A stretch of 64,000 nt of DNA from Leuconostoc mesenteroides subsp. mesenteroides (GCA_009676745.1 CP046062.1:212501-276500), one strand, 5' to 3'; counted from the stretch's first letter, positions 47,248-59,651 are shown. A program made the numbers and translations. The notes: generated from the sequence alone by a model not told the origin.

Positions 47248-48486
47248 TTACAAATCTTGTTGGAAATCCATTGGGGTATAAAGTTTCAACAATTTACTAA
47301 ATACAAATTGTGCAATGAATCCTGCAATGATAGGGATAACCAACCATGCTAGAATTGCAATCGCTGGATTAATAAAATGATTCATAACTGTTGAAGGTAC
47401 CGTAGGGTCTTTGACCATTGATTGGATTGGTGATACCAGTCCAATATAACCAAATCCAGCTGTTGTTGGTGTTCCCTGGATATTAAACAAGGCAACTGGA
47501 ATACCAGAAATCGCTGCTGCTAACAAGAATGATAACATTGTCACCGGCTTTGCAAAGACTGATGGCATCATACCTTTCATGGCACCCAATGCAATAGCAA
47601 CTGTTACACCTGGCTTATTGACTTTCCATGAATTAATCAATAACACAATGGTTGTAGCAACAACACCCATGGCGGCCGCACCAGATCCAATTCCTGATAG
47701 ACTAATTGCCAAAGCAATTCCGACAGTTGAAACTGGTGTAATAATAATAATAGCAAAAGCCATCGCAATTAGCATCGCCATAGGTATAGGTGCTAATTTA
47801 GTAAATGTTTCAACCAATTGACCAATCCAAGTCGTAACATCTCCGACATAAGGCGCAATCATTTTACCAATCAGACCAACACCACCACCAACAAGAATAG
47901 GACTTAAAATAATAGCAACTGATCCAAATCCTTTTAGGTAACGAGCAACAAGCCAAGTAACGAAAACAGCAATGGCGGAAACAATCATTGCATTGATCAC
48001 ATCACCAGCGCCAGATGCTATATAAACGTTAGCAGGTGCTACAGAATTGAGACCCGTCACTGGATTGAGCCACCCCTTGGGTGCAACGGCCCACTTGATT
48101 GACCCAGAAGCTACGGCTGTCGCTATCGCAACAACGCCGACATCTAAGCTCTTCATTTTGAACTGTAAAGCAACCGCCATACCAATCAAAAATGGAATCA
48201 ATGACGTGAATAACGTTAAAATAGCGCTTAAATTAGCTCCAAATGCCGTAGTACCCAGACCTGAATACTGAATGATGTACTTCATAACAGCTGATGGTAA
48301 AACACCAATTAAAATACCCTGTGCTGAACCAGATAACACCTTAAAAAAGAAATCCTTCAAGTGTAAATCAGTTTGGCCACTAAATTCAACAGGGGCATTT
48401 TCTTTCGCTTTACGTGCATACTCTTCATTACGTAAATCTTGTGATTCTTTGGCAGACCACTTTTCGCCTTCTGCTTTGATAGACAT
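47248..48486 (-). CDS. PTS-type sugar transporter subunit IIC (PTS_EIIC_2 family)
   Basis: A 412-residue membrane protein with about ten hydrophobic segments, Gly/Ala/Ile-rich (for example MLIAMAFAIIIITPVSTVGIAL split by loops, and IPVALFNIQGTPTTAGFGYIGLVSP). It matches the stand-alone EIIC_2 family of Lactobacillales, which lacks the EIIA and EIIB domains. The substrate is unknown. The ATG at 48484-48486 follows GAAGGGA; the longer frame has no family support. There is no EIIA/EIIB gene nearby, so a partner elsewhere, or a function independent of phosphorylation, is possible. Confidence 0.85.
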   Translation of the reverse strand: MSIKAEGEKWSAKESQDLRNEEYARKAKENAPVEFSGQTDLHLKDFFFKVLSGSAQGILIGVLPSAVMKYIIQYSGLGTTAFGANLSAILTLFTSLIPFLIGMAVALQFKMKSLDVGVVAIATAVASGSIKWAVAPKGWLNPVTGLNSVAPANVYIASGAGDVINAMIVSAIAVFVTWLVARYLKGFGSVAIILSPILVGGGVGLIGKMIAPYVGDVTTWIGQLVETFTKLAPIPMAMLIAMAFAIIIITPVSTVGIALAISLSGIGSGAAAMGVVATTIVLLINSWKVNKPGVTVAIALGAMKGMMPSVFAKPVTMLSFLLAAAISGIPVALFNIQGTPTTAGFGYIGLVSPIQSMVKDPTVPSTVMNHFINPAIAILAWLVIPIIAGFIAQFVFSKLLKLYTPMDFQQDL

Positions 48487-48606
48487 ACTATCCCTTCCTC
48501 TTTTCAATTCATATTTATGACACATCTCTCATTGCGCCACACACACTCTTAAATGTATAATACTATAATCAAAAACGCTTGATTATTTTTTCACAAACAT
48601 ATCGGA

Positions 48607-48637
48607 TAAAAAATTCCCAAACATTGAATCTGGGAAT
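48607..48637 (-). terminator. D-lactate dehydrogenase terminator
   Basis: Minus strand hairpin ATTCCCA-loop-TGGGAAT followed by TTTTTTATC. Confidence 0.85.
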
Positions 48638-48646
48638 TCCATTATA

Positions 48647-49663
<1,017 letters not shown>

Positions 49664-49826
49664 TCATCTATAATTGTACCCTATTTCACGAGCTAACGCA
49701 CGTGATTAACCCCATATAATGAATAGATTTCAGAAAAAACTTGATGCCTTACAATGATATTCGTTAAACAAATGTAATCATTTCATTTTCTCTATTTTAA
49801 CTACTAACTAAAGTACTTTTCATCAA

Positions 49827-50717
49827 CTATAACCATAGGCCAACTAATAAAGTAACAAGCATCCCCATAAAAACGACAACTAAATTTTTAATGGCTAAAA
49901 TAAATGTCTCTTTTTTGACAGGATGATTTACGAACATCCGAGCGTTATTGATAATAATTGGTAGTAACATTAACAAAGCATAAGAAGTTGCTGGCAGCCA
50001 GCCAATTAGTGTCACGAGTAAAATTTCAACAAAAGCTAAAATTGCCCAAAACACGTATATTTTTTTTGCGTTTTTAATACCTATATAGTGAACTAGCGTG
50101 TGACGATTATTTACTTGGTCCTCATCATAATCAGCAATATTATTAGCAAACATTATCTCTGCAATAAAAATAGTCAATGGTAAACTGACAATAAACCATT
50201 GAAACAGTACATTACCTGTCGGTACCATTCGTGTATTTACATATACTTGAGCTACGAAAATAAAGTAGCCCATTGTTATACCAGACACTATTTCACCAAA
50301 TGGTGTATTTGTAATTGGTTTTGGTCCAGCAGAATAAAAATAACCAATTAAAAAACTAACAATACCAATAAGCCAAGTGATATAATCCGTTCGCAAAGCC
50401 ACAATAACGCCTGCAACCATTGCAATCAATGCTAAAACCGCTGCAACATGCAATACTTGTTTATCAGTAATTACTTCAATATCATCAGATTCTCGCAAAA
50501 AAGAATTCTCTTTTTGACGTTTATTATCCTCATAACGATTGAAAGTATTGACAGCTAAATGTACCGTAACCGTTGCAATCATTAATAATAATGTATTCAA
50601 CCAGTTCACACGTCCATATTGCCACTGGCTATATGCTAAGCCAACCAATAGCGGTGCAATACTCGGTACAACAACTCGAATTTCCACTAAGTCTAAAAAC
50701 TGCTTATATGTCATCAT
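49827..50717 (-). CDS. menA: prenyltransferase of the UbiA family (MenA-like)
   Basis: A 296-residue integral membrane protein with about eight hydrophobic segments. The first Asp-rich motif is AVNTFNRYEDNKRQ (Asn-Asp binding of prenyl diphosphate/Mg) and the second is FANNIADYDEDQVNNR. This matches 1,4-dihydroxy-2-naphthoate polyprenyltransferase, the membrane step of menaquinone synthesis. It begins with tandem ATGs (50717 and 50714) after AGAGG. No other men genes are in the window. Confidence 0.88.
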   Translation of the reverse strand: MMTYKQFLDLVEIRVVVPSIAPLLVGLAYSQWQYGRVNWLNTLLLMIATVTVHLAVNTFNRYEDNKRQKENSFLRESDDIEVITDKQVLHVAAVLALIAMVAGVIVALRTDYITWLIGIVSFLIGYFYSAGPKPITNTPFGEIVSGITMGYFIFVAQVYVNTRMVPTGNVLFQWFIVSLPLTIFIAEIMFANNIADYDEDQVNNRHTLVHYIGIKNAKKIYVFWAILAFVEILLVTLIGWLPATSYALLMLLPIIINNARMFVNHPVKKETFILAIKNLVVVFMGMLVTLLVGLWL

Positions 50718-50751
50718 TTTATAAATCCTCTGACACTTATTGTATCAGAAA

Positions 50752-50779
50752 ACAAAAAACGACACTTCACTGTGTCGTT
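50752..50779 (-). terminator. terminator of the DUF3290-DUF421 unit
   Basis: Minus strand hairpin AACGACAC-loop-GTGTCGTT followed by T5, between the DUF421 gene and menA. Confidence 0.85.
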
Positions 50780-50814
50780 ACAATACATGTTAAATTTTGA
50801 ATGAGTGTGTTCAA

Positions 50815-51453
50815 TCACTTAATTTCATACGGTGTTAAGCGAACTTTACTGTCAATATACTCACCAACGAATATATCATTAATACTTCCATAACCTTGTT
50901 TTTTCACAATATCAGTTAACCATGCTTCATCATGATCGATGACATCCAGTACATCCGTGTTGATCTGTCCATCAAAAATAATCGGATATTTCATATTCTC
51001 TTCACCAGCTAAAATCACTGTTAGTTGTCCATTGATTTCAAGCACAGCTCTTTTAACTTGAGACAAATCATAAACACTTTGTGATCGTAGTTTAAACATT
51101 AAATCACTCGCTGATAGTCCAGAAGACAGGACATTCTTAATGTTTACTTTCCCTTGTTCAATAACAACCTTAGGCTCACCATCAATTAATAGTTTAACGT
51201 AACGATTATGCTCTTTCAAAAACTTGAATGTCATGACTAACATTGTCCAAATAATCAATACAATCGTAAATTGAAAAACTGTGATGGTATCTGAGTAAAT
51301 AACTGCGCCAATAATACCACCCAAAACATAATTTTGAACTTGATCTAATGCGTTTGTCGGTGCTAAATTACCCTTCCCCATAATATTAATTTGAATTATT
51401 AACGCCACCAACCCAATTGCCAGCTTAATTAATATGGGTAGATAAATACTCAT
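50815..51453 (-). CDS. DUF421 domain-containing membrane protein
   Basis: A 212-residue membrane protein with three N-terminal membrane segments (LPILIKLAIGLVALIIQINIMG, YVLGGIIGAVIYSDTITVFQF, FTIVLIIWTMLVMTF). A cytosolic domain follows with YVKLLIDGEPKVVIEQGKVNIKN (written here in part) and LMFKLRSQSVYDLSQVKRAVLE, typical of DUF421/YetF proteins. The molecular function is unknown. It overlaps the DUF3290 gene by four bases, the standard pairing in lactic acid bacteria. Confidence 0.88.
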   Translation of the reverse strand: MSIYLPILIKLAIGLVALIIQINIMGKGNLAPTNALDQVQNYVLGGIIGAVIYSDTITVFQFTIVLIIWTMLVMTFKFLKEHNRYVKLLIDGEPKVVIEQGKVNIKNVLSSGLSASDLMFKLRSQSVYDLSQVKRAVLEINGQLTVILAGEENMKYPIIFDGQINTDVLDVIDHDEAWLTDIVKKQGYGSINDIFVGEYIDSKVRLTPYEIK

Positions 51454-51893
51454 TTGACCACCTTCACTTTCGAGTTAATTAGGTATGCACGTGTCAGGCT
51501 ATAAGACTGTTGATCAGCACTAATTGTAAGCCGATAGAATTTTTTGTCCATTTTTACTAACATACCATCACTCACTGTTGTCGAATTAAAATACAGTTTA
51601 TCTTTAGAAACACCTTGCGTTTGAGCAAACTTATTTACAAAGGCAGCCATTTGCGTCTTCTGATCGTCCTGCGATTTAGCTTGTTGATAATCTGTATATC
51701 GCGCACCAGCTAGGAATAAAAAAAGCAACAATGCTATAATGCTCAATTCACGATAACGCGTTTGCAAACGATTTCTAACTGAAGCCACCGCACCGACTGC
51801 CATCAAAACAAAAACAACAACCATTAAATATTTACCAATAGTGTCGTTTATATTTGTTTGTTTTATTAAATAATCAACGGAATAAAAGTTCAT
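51450..51893 (-). CDS. DUF3290 domain-containing membrane protein
   Basis: A 147-residue protein with two membrane helices (YLMVVVFVLMAVGAVASV and LSIIALLLFLFLAG) and a C-terminal extracytoplasmic domain (about 80-147). It matches DUF3290, whose genes are nearly always next to DUF421. The overlap with the DUF421 gene (ATGA) shows coupled translation. The function is unknown. Confidence 0.88.
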   Translation of the reverse strand: MNFYSVDYLIKQTNINDTIGKYLMVVVFVLMAVGAVASVRNRLQTRYRELSIIALLLFLFLAGARYTDYQQAKSQDDQKTQMAAFVNKFAQTQGVSKDKLYFNSTTVSDGMLVKMDKKFYRLTISADQQSYSLTRAYLINSKVKVVK

Positions 51894-52025
51894 CTCAAAA
51901 TACCTCGTTAATTATCATATCATATCTCTAAAAATCATTGAATTATTTTTGCATTGCTTGAAGCAACCATTAAAAAGCGATATATTGTTTATATTATAGT
52001 CATATAAATAAAAGGAGCCGCTATC

Positions 52026-53363
52026 TTGTCAACACAAATTACAAATCAACAAATTAAAGATTTTCGTACAGCAATAAACGATAAACACAACCATATTATT
52101 CGTCGCGCTGTTACTAAAAATGGTATTCACCGTGCAAGTTTTGACCAAGAGATTGTAAATAGTAACACACCAATATTCTCAATTGATTTAGACACTGGAA
52201 AAGTTGCTAACCAAAAGCAATCGGGACGTTGCTGGATGTTTGCTGCCTTAAACACAATGCGCCACGATATCAAAGATAGGTTTCACATTAGTGACGAATT
52301 TCAACTTTCCCAAAGCTACACACTATTCTGGGACAAGTTTGAAAAGGCCAATTATTTTTATGAAAATGTTCTTAAAACGGCGACTGAACCACTTGATTCA
52401 CGTCGTGTTGCCTTCTTATTGAGCACGCCTCAACAAGATGGCGGACAGTGGGATATGATTGTCTCTATCATTGAAAAATACGGTTTGGTACCACAAAGTG
52501 TTTATCCTGAATCAAACGCTTCTTCTGCCACTGCAGAACTCAACAGGACACTCAATACGCTTCTAAGACACGATGCAACTGTACTGCGTGGATTAGTGGC
52601 CCAGCAAGCGTCAGAAGACAATATTTTTAATGTACGTAATGAAATGTTAGCTAACGTGTACCGCTTGTTATCACTAACTTTGGGTGAACCTCCTGTTCAA
52701 TTTGACTTTGAATACCGAGATAAGTCGAATAATTTCCACGTTGAACGTCAATTAACACCTCAAGACTATTACCAAAAATTTGTTAATTGGGACTTAGATG
52801 AGTATATTTCTATCATCAACGCACCAACTGATGACAAACCATTTGATGCTACTTATAATGTCGACATGCTGGGTAATGTTATTGGTGGTCGTGACGTCAA
52901 GCACCTTAATGTGGATATCAATAAAATGAAGGCATTCGCCATCTCACAACTTAAAAATGGTCAAAGTGTTTGGTTTGGGGTAGATATGAGTCCTCAAGTT
53001 GATCGAGAGAATGGCCTTATGGCTAGCGGTATTTTTGCTTCTGATGACTTATTTCACGTTGACTCAACGATGACCAAAGCCCAACGCCTAGACTATGGCG
53101 AAAGCCTAATGACACACGCAATGGTCTTAACAGGTGTCGATTTAGATGAAAATGATCAACCAACAAAGTGGAAAGTTGAGAACTCTTGGGGTGAGAAAGT
53201 TGGCAAGAAAGGCTACTTTACAATGTCTGACGATTGGATGAGTGAATATGCTTATCAAATCGTTATTAAGAAGGAGTATCTCAGCTCAGAACTAGTTAAT
53301 ATTTATGATCATTCAAAGCCAATATTGTTAGCTCCATGGGATCCAATGGGTGCCTTAGCTTAG
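52026..53363 (+). CDS. pepC: C1 family aminopeptidase PepC
   Basis: A 445-residue cytosolic cysteine aminopeptidase (bleomycin-hydrolase fold) that degrades peptides taken up for amino-acid supply. The catalytic Cys69 is in NQKQSGRCWMFAALNTM; the catalytic His is in MTHAMVLTGVDLD and Asn in VENSWG. The C-terminal self-gating segment ends MGALA, close to the usual terminus. The start codon is TTG at 52026, with AAAGGAGCC eight bases upstream; no ATG fits the N-terminal alignment. It is a single-gene unit. Confidence 0.95.
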   Translation: MSTQITNQQIKDFRTAINDKHNHIIRRAVTKNGIHRASFDQEIVNSNTPIFSIDLDTGKVANQKQSGRCWMFAALNTMRHDIKDRFHISDEFQLSQSYTLFWDKFEKANYFYENVLKTATEPLDSRRVAFLLSTPQQDGGQWDMIVSIIEKYGLVPQSVYPESNASSATAELNRTLNTLLRHDATVLRGLVAQQASEDNIFNVRNEMLANVYRLLSLTLGEPPVQFDFEYRDKSNNFHVERQLTPQDYYQKFVNWDLDEYISIINAPTDDKPFDATYNVDMLGNVIGGRDVKHLNVDINKMKAFAISQLKNGQSVWFGVDMSPQVDRENGLMASGIFASDDLFHVDSTMTKAQRLDYGESLMTHAMVLTGVDLDENDQPTKWKVENSWGEKVGKKGYFTMSDDWMSEYAYQIVIKKEYLSSELVNIYDHSKPILLAPWDPMGALA

Positions 53364-53445
53364 AAAAATACGATACTTTAATTTCAATATAATGCTAAAA
53401 ATAGCCTAAAGTATATAGCCAAATTCTTTAAAAAAATACGAACAA

Positions 53446-53477
53446 AAAAGACCGATTTTGTAATAAATCGGTCTTTT
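53446..53477. terminator. bidirectional terminator between pepC and groEL
   Basis: Hairpin AAAAGACCGATTT-loop-AAATCGGTCTTTT with A- and T-tracts on both sides. Confidence 0.9.
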
Positions 53478-53493
53478 AATTTTGATTACGATA

Positions 53494-55116
<1,623 letters not shown>

Positions 55117-55141
55117 TTAAATATCTCCTTTGATTTGATAA

Positions 55142-55426
55142 TTATTCGACAACTGCAACGATGTCTTTTTCGTGCAATGCTAAGTAATCTTGCCCTTCAA
55201 ATGACACTTCTTGTCCTGCATACTTATCAAACAGGACTTCATCACCGACTTTAACTGTCAAATCACGGATTGCGCCATCATTCAAGACATAACCCGTTCC
55301 CGCAGCTACAACTTTACCAGTAACAGGCTTGTCTTTGGCATTACTTGCCAAAACAATCCCACCGACAGTTTCTTCTGCAGCTTCCGTTACTTCAATAATC
55401 ACACGATCACCCAATGGCTTCAACAT
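55142..55426 (-). CDS. groES: 10 kDa chaperonin GroES
   Basis: A 94-residue co-chaperonin. The start is the ATG at 55424-55426 ([12 protein letters not shown]) with GGAGG upstream; the longer frame is not used. It has the mobile loop [14 protein letters not shown] and the C-terminal [11 protein letters not shown]. It is the first gene of groESL. Confidence 0.97.
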   Translation of the reverse strand: MLKPLGDRVIIEVTEAAEETVGGIVLASNAKDKPVTGKVVAAGTGYVLNDGAIRDLTVKVGDEVLFDKYAGQEVSFEGQDYLALHEKDIVAVVE

Positions 55427-55452
55427 GGATTCATACCTCCGAGATTTTCTTT

Positions 55453-55479
55453 TTAGCACTCTTTAAACTCGAGTGCTAA
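55453..55479. promoter_or_regulatory. CIRCE operator (HrcA site)
   Basis: TTAGCACTC-N9-GAGTGCTAA, a perfect match to the consensus inverted repeat, in the leader of groES. Repression by HrcA is expected from established knowledge. Confidence 0.97.
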
Positions 55480-55490
55480 TTACAATTTTA

Positions 55491-55518
55491 AGTATATCAC
55501 TATCATCGAAAATGTCAA
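55491..55518 (-). promoter_or_regulatory. groESL promoter
   Basis: Minus strand TTGACA (55513-55518), 16-base spacer, TATACT (55491-55496) with TGA just ahead of it. CIRCE covers the expected transcription start. Confidence 0.85.
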
Positions 55519-55549
55519 CAAAAAAGACGTGATCTAATCGTCACGTCTT
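55519..55549 (-). terminator. terminator of the YitT-like gene
   Basis: Minus strand hairpin AAGACGTGA-loop-TCACGTCTT followed by T5, at the stop codon. Confidence 0.85.
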
Positions 55550-56382
55550 CAAAGAAAAGTACCTCCATGTGCCTCAGAAATATCATAAGCAATAGTAAAG
55601 GCCTCTGGATCAACTTGGTGAATACCACGCAAAAAATGATTGTACTCGTGATTATCAAGTACGACCATCAGCATTTCACGACCATCTCCCATATAACCAC
55701 CACGAACATCCATGATTGTAAAACCTTTTTCGCCATCAAGCAGATACTTTTTCAAATCATCAATGCTATCATTTGTCGTAATATAGACCATCTTACGACG
55801 ATCTAAACCAGTTTCAATATAATTCATGACAACTGCAGTAATAACTAATGAAAAAAGAGCCAGAATGAGTGCTTCTAATCCTTGCGTTACCAAATTTCCT
55901 AATGAAACAACTGTATCTATTGCCAATAGGGATATAGCCGGCGGAATGCGAAAATATTTCTTAAAAATCATCGGTGGTACCGCTGTTCCACCACTAGAAG
56001 CATCAATACGATAAAGTAGTGCTACGCCAACAGCAAAAATACTACCACCAACAAGCACTGCAAAGGTTCGATCTTGTAAAATTTGAAAACTGGGAGTCAC
56101 CTTCAATAAGATTGGCAAAACAATACTACCAAAAGCAATTCGCGCTGTGGTACCGCGATCCAAAAAAACAGCTGCCAAAATAATCATAATCAAATTAACA
56201 ATCAACACAGTAGCTGCTCGATCAAAACCCACCAATTCGTTAATTAAAATAGCCAATCCAGTTGCGCCACCAGCAGCAACCTTAGCGGGTGCATAAAAAA
56301 AGTTAATGCTAACCGCTACGATTTCAAGGGCCATGACAATAACAATATAATGTAGTGCTCGATAATTTTTAAGTATTTTCAT
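55549..56382 (-). CDS. YitT family membrane protein
   Basis: A 277-residue membrane protein: about five N-terminal membrane segments (IVIVMALEIVAVSINFFYAPAKV, VLIVNLIMIILAAVFL, FAVLVGGSIFAVGVALLY) and a cytosolic C-terminal DUF2179 domain (YITTNDSIDDLKKYLLDGEKG, YMGDGREMLMVVLDNHEY). It matches the YitT family of unknown function. It lies 27 bases after the manO gene, with no terminator between, so some co-transcription with the mannose PTS is possible. Confidence 0.88.
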   Translation of the reverse strand: MKILKNYRALHYIVIVMALEIVAVSINFFYAPAKVAAGGATGLAILINELVGFDRAATVLIVNLIMIILAAVFLDRGTTARIAFGSIVLPILLKVTPSFQILQDRTFAVLVGGSIFAVGVALLYRIDASSGGTAVPPMIFKKYFRIPPAISLLAIDTVVSLGNLVTQGLEALILALFSLVITAVVMNYIETGLDRRKMVYITTNDSIDDLKKYLLDGEKGFTIMDVRGGYMGDGREMLMVVLDNHEYNHFLRGIHQVDPEAFTIAYDISEAHGGTFL

Positions 56383-56409
56383 CTAATATCCTCATTTTGT
56401 GGCATTCAT

Positions 56410-56769
56410 CTATTTATGCTTGAACCGTGATCGAATAGTATCCCATAAGGATGCAGTTCGTAATATCTTTTCGTTTCCTAGATGCCCACGCATCACTTTA
56501 AGTAAGGCACCCGACGATTTAGCAGAAAAATCTAAATCAATTTTATCTGTTTTAATTTTAAATCGGCGGCTGACTCGATTCCCTGTAACATGTACATAAA
56601 CAGCGCTTATGTTTGTCCATGGAATTTGAATATAATCTTCAACGTTATTATCATTAAAGAACTCGAATGCCTGATCACCTACTAAAATCTTACCATATTT
56701 CGCCCCAATTCCTAGATAAGAAATACCTTGCGTTGTATATTCTGCTTTCGTGTTTAAAGATTGTACCAT
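56410..56769 (-). CDS. manO: DUF956 family protein (ManO)
   Basis: A 119-residue protein of the DUF956 family, which in Lactobacillales is encoded directly after manXYZ. Typical sequence: YLGIGAKYGKILVGDQAFEFFN, VHVTGNRVSRRFKI. The function is uncertain; it has been proposed as a regulator of the mannose operon. A hairpin terminator between manZ and this gene (56803-56833) would make its expression lower than that of the transporter. Confidence 0.9.
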   Translation of the reverse strand: MVQSLNTKAEYTTQGISYLGIGAKYGKILVGDQAFEFFNDNNVEDYIQIPWTNISAVYVHVTGNRVSRRFKIKTDKIDLDFSAKSSGALLKVMRGHLGNEKILRTASLWDTIRSRFKHK

Positions 56770-56802
56770 AAATATGTTCCCCTGTTTTTTCTATGTACCA
56801 TT

Positions 56803-56833
56803 AAAAGTGCTTGCCAAGTTGACAAGCACTTTT
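56803..56833 (-). terminator. intra-operon hairpin between manZ and manO
   Basis: Minus strand hairpin AAAAGTGCTTG-loop-CAAGCACTTTT. The U-tract is part of the stem and short, so a partial terminator is likely. Confidence 0.65.
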
Positions 56834-56846
56834 AACAAGAATGCTA

Positions 56847-57761
56847 TTACATTATCTTCAAAGCGTGCATTACAATACCAAAGATAAAGATACCAATAAT
56901 CATAGTGATAGGTGACACCTTCTTTTTCAAAAGCCACATTGCTAAGAACGTTAGCAAGAGTCCCATTAATCCTGGAATCAAGCTATCCAAATTACTTTGC
57001 AGTGTATTTGGTGCTACCTTTGTTAATGATAAGCCAGAAGCTTGCTCACTTAAGATTCTTTGTAGTTCTGTACCATTGACGTTACCATTGGGAAACTTAA
57101 TATAAGCACCCTCAGATAACTTTTTAGCAGGCAACTCAAGAATAAACTTAATAGATACCCAACGTTCAACCAAAACGGCTAAGATAAACATACCCAGAAT
57201 AGAAGCACCTTTGGTGATATCTTTTAGCAATCCACCCGATAAATCTTGCGTAATTGCACTACCTGCCTTGTATCCGAATTCTTGTGTATACCAGATAAAC
57301 GCCATACGGATAATGTTCCAAAGAACGAAGAACAAAATAGGTCCAAGAATATTACCACTCATTGCTAACGATGCACCAAGTGCACCAAGGATTGGACGAA
57401 CAGTGAACCAGAAGACCGGATCACCAATTCCAGCCAACGGCCCCATCATTCCAATTTTAACTCCTTGAATAGCGGTATCATCAATAGCTGCACCATTGGC
57501 ACGCTCTTCTTCTAAGGCCAAAGTAACACCCAGAATTGGTGAGGCAACATAGGGATGTGTATTAAAGAATTCCAAATGCCTCTGTAGCGCCGCTGAACGA
57601 TCTTCTTTTGATTTATACAACTTTTTTATCGCTGGAATCATAGCATAAGCCCATCCAACGTTTTGCATACGTTCGTAGTTCCATGATCCTTGCAAGAATT
57701 GTGAACGCCAAGCAACTGACATACGATCTTTACGTGTTAATTCAAGTTTTTTTTCAGCCAT
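56847..57761 (-). CDS. manZ: mannose PTS, EIID component
   Basis: A 304-residue membrane subunit of the mannose/glucose PTS. Typical EIID motifs: WRSQFLQGSWNYERMQNVGWAYAMIPAI (split by description), NTHPYVASPILGVTLALEEERANG, GIKIGMMGPLAGIGDPVFWFTVRPI and a C-terminal hydrophobic helix. It starts 14 bases after manY. With EIIC it forms the membrane channel, which is also the receptor for class IIa bacteriocins in related bacteria. Confidence 0.96.
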   Translation of the reverse strand: MAEKKLELTRKDRMSVAWRSQFLQGSWNYERMQNVGWAYAMIPAIKKLYKSKEDRSAALQRHLEFFNTHPYVASPILGVTLALEEERANGAAIDDTAIQGVKIGMMGPLAGIGDPVFWFTVRPILGALGASLAMSGNILGPILFFVLWNIIRMAFIWYTQEFGYKAGSAITQDLSGGLLKDITKGASILGMFILAVLVERWVSIKFILELPAKKLSEGAYIKFPNGNVNGTELQRILSEQASGLSLTKVAPNTLQSNLDSLIPGLMGLLLTFLAMWLLKKKVSPITMIIGIFIFGIVMHALKIM

Positions 57762-57775
57762 CAGCTTGCCCCTTT

Positions 57776-58591
57776 CTAATACTTGTTCAAAATGTCGCCG
57801 ACAGGATCGCCGCCACTATTTGAACCGCCGCCATTGTTGTTACCGCCCATCTTTGACAAGTTGATATAGATCAAAGCAAGTGCAAGACCAATTGCCCCTA
57901 AAGCAATCAATGTCAACTCACTGACAGCAGCAAGTGCAAAGCCAATAGCGAAGAATGGCCAGACTTCTCGAGTAGCCATCATGTTAATAACCAAAGCATA
58001 ACCAACAGCAACAACCATACCACCACCAATGGTCATACCACCAGTTAACCATTCTGGCATAGCAGTCAGAGCAGACCTTACTGCTGAAGCTGGTACTGCT
58101 ATCAATAATGCAGCCGGAATAGCTATACGCAGTCCTTGCAACACTAAAGCAAATAAGTGCAATCGCTCTATTGTATTTATTTTACCTTCCTTAGCAGCTG
58201 CATCGGCACCATGGGTTAATCCAACGGCAACAGTACGCACAAGCATTGTTAAGAACAAACCAGCAACAGCCAAAGGAATCGCTGAAGCTACGGCCACTGA
58301 GATTCCTGTATTAGAGAAATCACCACCTTTAACCATAATGATTGAGGAAGCTACTGAAGCCAAAGCCACATCAGGGGCAACGGCTGCACCAATGTTTGCC
58401 CAACCTAAGGCGATCATTTGCAATGTACCACCTAGAATAATTCCTGCTGTAAGATGACCAGTTACTAACCCAATCAGCGTAGCTGACACTAGCGGTTGAT
58501 GAATTTGAAATTCATCCAAAATACCTTCCATACCTGCAAAGAAGGCAATAATTACGACTAAAACTATCGCAATAACAGACATATTAGACAC
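57776..58591 (-). CDS. manY: mannose PTS, EIIC component
   Basis: A 271-residue polytopic membrane subunit. EIIC signature: GMEGILDEFQIHQPLVSATLIGLVTG, GTLQMIALGWANIGAAVAPDVALASVAS. A Gly/Asn-rich low-complexity tail (GGNNNGGGSNSGGDP) ends the protein. It is located between manX and manZ. Confidence 0.96.
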   Translation of the reverse strand: MSNMSVIAIVLVVIIAFFAGMEGILDEFQIHQPLVSATLIGLVTGHLTAGIILGGTLQMIALGWANIGAAVAPDVALASVASSIIMVKGGDFSNTGISVAVASAIPLAVAGLFLTMLVRTVAVGLTHGADAAAKEGKINTIERLHLFALVLQGLRIAIPAALLIAVPASAVRSALTAMPEWLTGGMTIGGGMVVAVGYALVINMMATREVWPFFAIGFALAAVSELTLIALGAIGLALALIYINLSKMGGNNNGGGSNSGGDPVGDILNKY

Positions 58592-58621
58592 CTTTCTTAA
58601 TTAAACATTTTTCATGTCAAA

Positions 58622-59566
58622 TTATTTAACATTCGCTTTCTTAATTAACTCAAACAAGTTAGCCTTACTATCATTAGGAACTTTTCGAACATCGAATTCA
58701 ACACCTAAATCACGTAACTTTTCAAAAGCGGCCACATCATTTCTATCCATAGACAAAACTTTGTTGACCATTGTTTTTCCTTCTGAATGTGCCATTGAGC
58801 CAACATTCAATGACTTAATCGGCACACCACCTTCTACGGCAGTCAAGACATCTTCGACCGTTTCAAACAGTAGGAATGCATCAACGCCACCAAATCGATC
58901 ATCTTTAGCCACTTCAATCATTTTACTGATTGGTACAATGTTTGCGCGTACATTGTTAGGCGCAGCTTGTTGTATCAAACTCTTACGTAATTCATCCTTA
59001 GCCACTGCATCTGAAACAACAATAATACGATTTGCTTTTGAATCAGGTGTCCACGCTGTGGCGACTTGACCGTGAAGCAAACGTGTGTCTAAACGAGCGA
59101 GCTTAATATTGATATGCCCTTCTTTTAAGCCAACAGTATTTTCGGAAGTTTTGGCTTCCGTTTCTTCTTTGGCTTCTGGAACTGATTTCACACCATCTTT
59201 AGCAACGGGAACTAAATATGTAGCTAATCCAGCAGCTGTATCGTGGCTCAAGCGGCCAGCATAAGCTTCAATCAGCATTGGCAAATTCAGTCCTGCAACG
59301 ATAGCCATCTTTTCTGGATTTTGCTTTTGAATTAAACTAGCGCGGTTAAATGGTGAGCCTCCCCACAAGTCAACCAAAAATAGGATTTGGTCATCATTAC
59401 TAAACCTCGCCAATGCCTCCTGGTAATGTTTATCTAAATCATCTGGACCTTCATTAGGCAAAAATGTCACAACTTCAACATTTTCTTGCTCACCGAAAAT
59501 CATTGAGCCTGACATCAATATGCCTTTAGCAAAGTCTCCATGACTGGCAATAATTAGATTAACCAT
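58622..59566 (-). CDS. manX: mannose PTS, EIIAB component
   Basis: A 314-residue cytosolic fusion. EIIA domain (1-125): [17 protein letters not shown], phospho-His9. A linker (about 128-147, charged) follows, then EIIB (about 150-314): [19 protein letters not shown], phospho-His165. It passes phosphate from HPr to mannose, glucose or related sugars during uptake. GAAGGAG precedes the ATG. The gene is first in manXYZ-manO, whose promoters carry two cre sites. Confidence 0.96.
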   Translation of the reverse strand: MVNLIIASHGDFAKGILMSGSMIFGEQENVEVVTFLPNEGPDDLDKHYQEALARFSNDDQILFLVDLWGGSPFNRASLIQKQNPEKMAIVAGLNLPMLIEAYAGRLSHDTAAGLATYLVPVAKDGVKSVPEAKEETEAKTSENTVGLKEGHINIKLARLDTRLLHGQVATAWTPDSKANRIIVVSDAVAKDELRKSLIQQAAPNNVRANIVPISKMIEVAKDDRFGGVDAFLLFETVEDVLTAVEGGVPIKSLNVGSMAHSEGKTMVNKVLSMDRNDVAAFEKLRDLGVEFDVRKVPNDSKANLFELIKKANVK

Positions 59567-59603
59567 CCGGTTATCTCCTTCTCATTAAAATACTTACTAT
59601 ATG

Positions 59604-59632
59604 ATTATAACGGAACAACACATTTTTGTAAA
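59604..59632 (-). promoter_or_regulatory. manX proximal promoter
   Basis: Minus strand TTTACA (59627-59632), 17-base spacer, TATAAT (59604-59609). The -35 is inside the first cre site. Confidence 0.7.
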
Positions 59633-59640
59633 CGCTTTCA
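59627..59640. promoter_or_regulatory. cre site 1 upstream of manX
   Basis: TGTAAACGCTTTCA matches the catabolite-responsive consensus TGNAARCGNWWWCA at every position, read on the plus strand. It overlaps the -35 of the proximal promoter, where CcpA would repress. Confidence 0.85.
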
Positions 59641-59651
59641 CTTGAGTTTTT

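Noticed and set aside
48555..48580. Possible cre site upstream of the PTS EIIC gene
   Set aside because: Only the AAGCG core matches; four consensus positions fail. It is a small palindrome (AATCAA/TTGATT), not a convincing cre.
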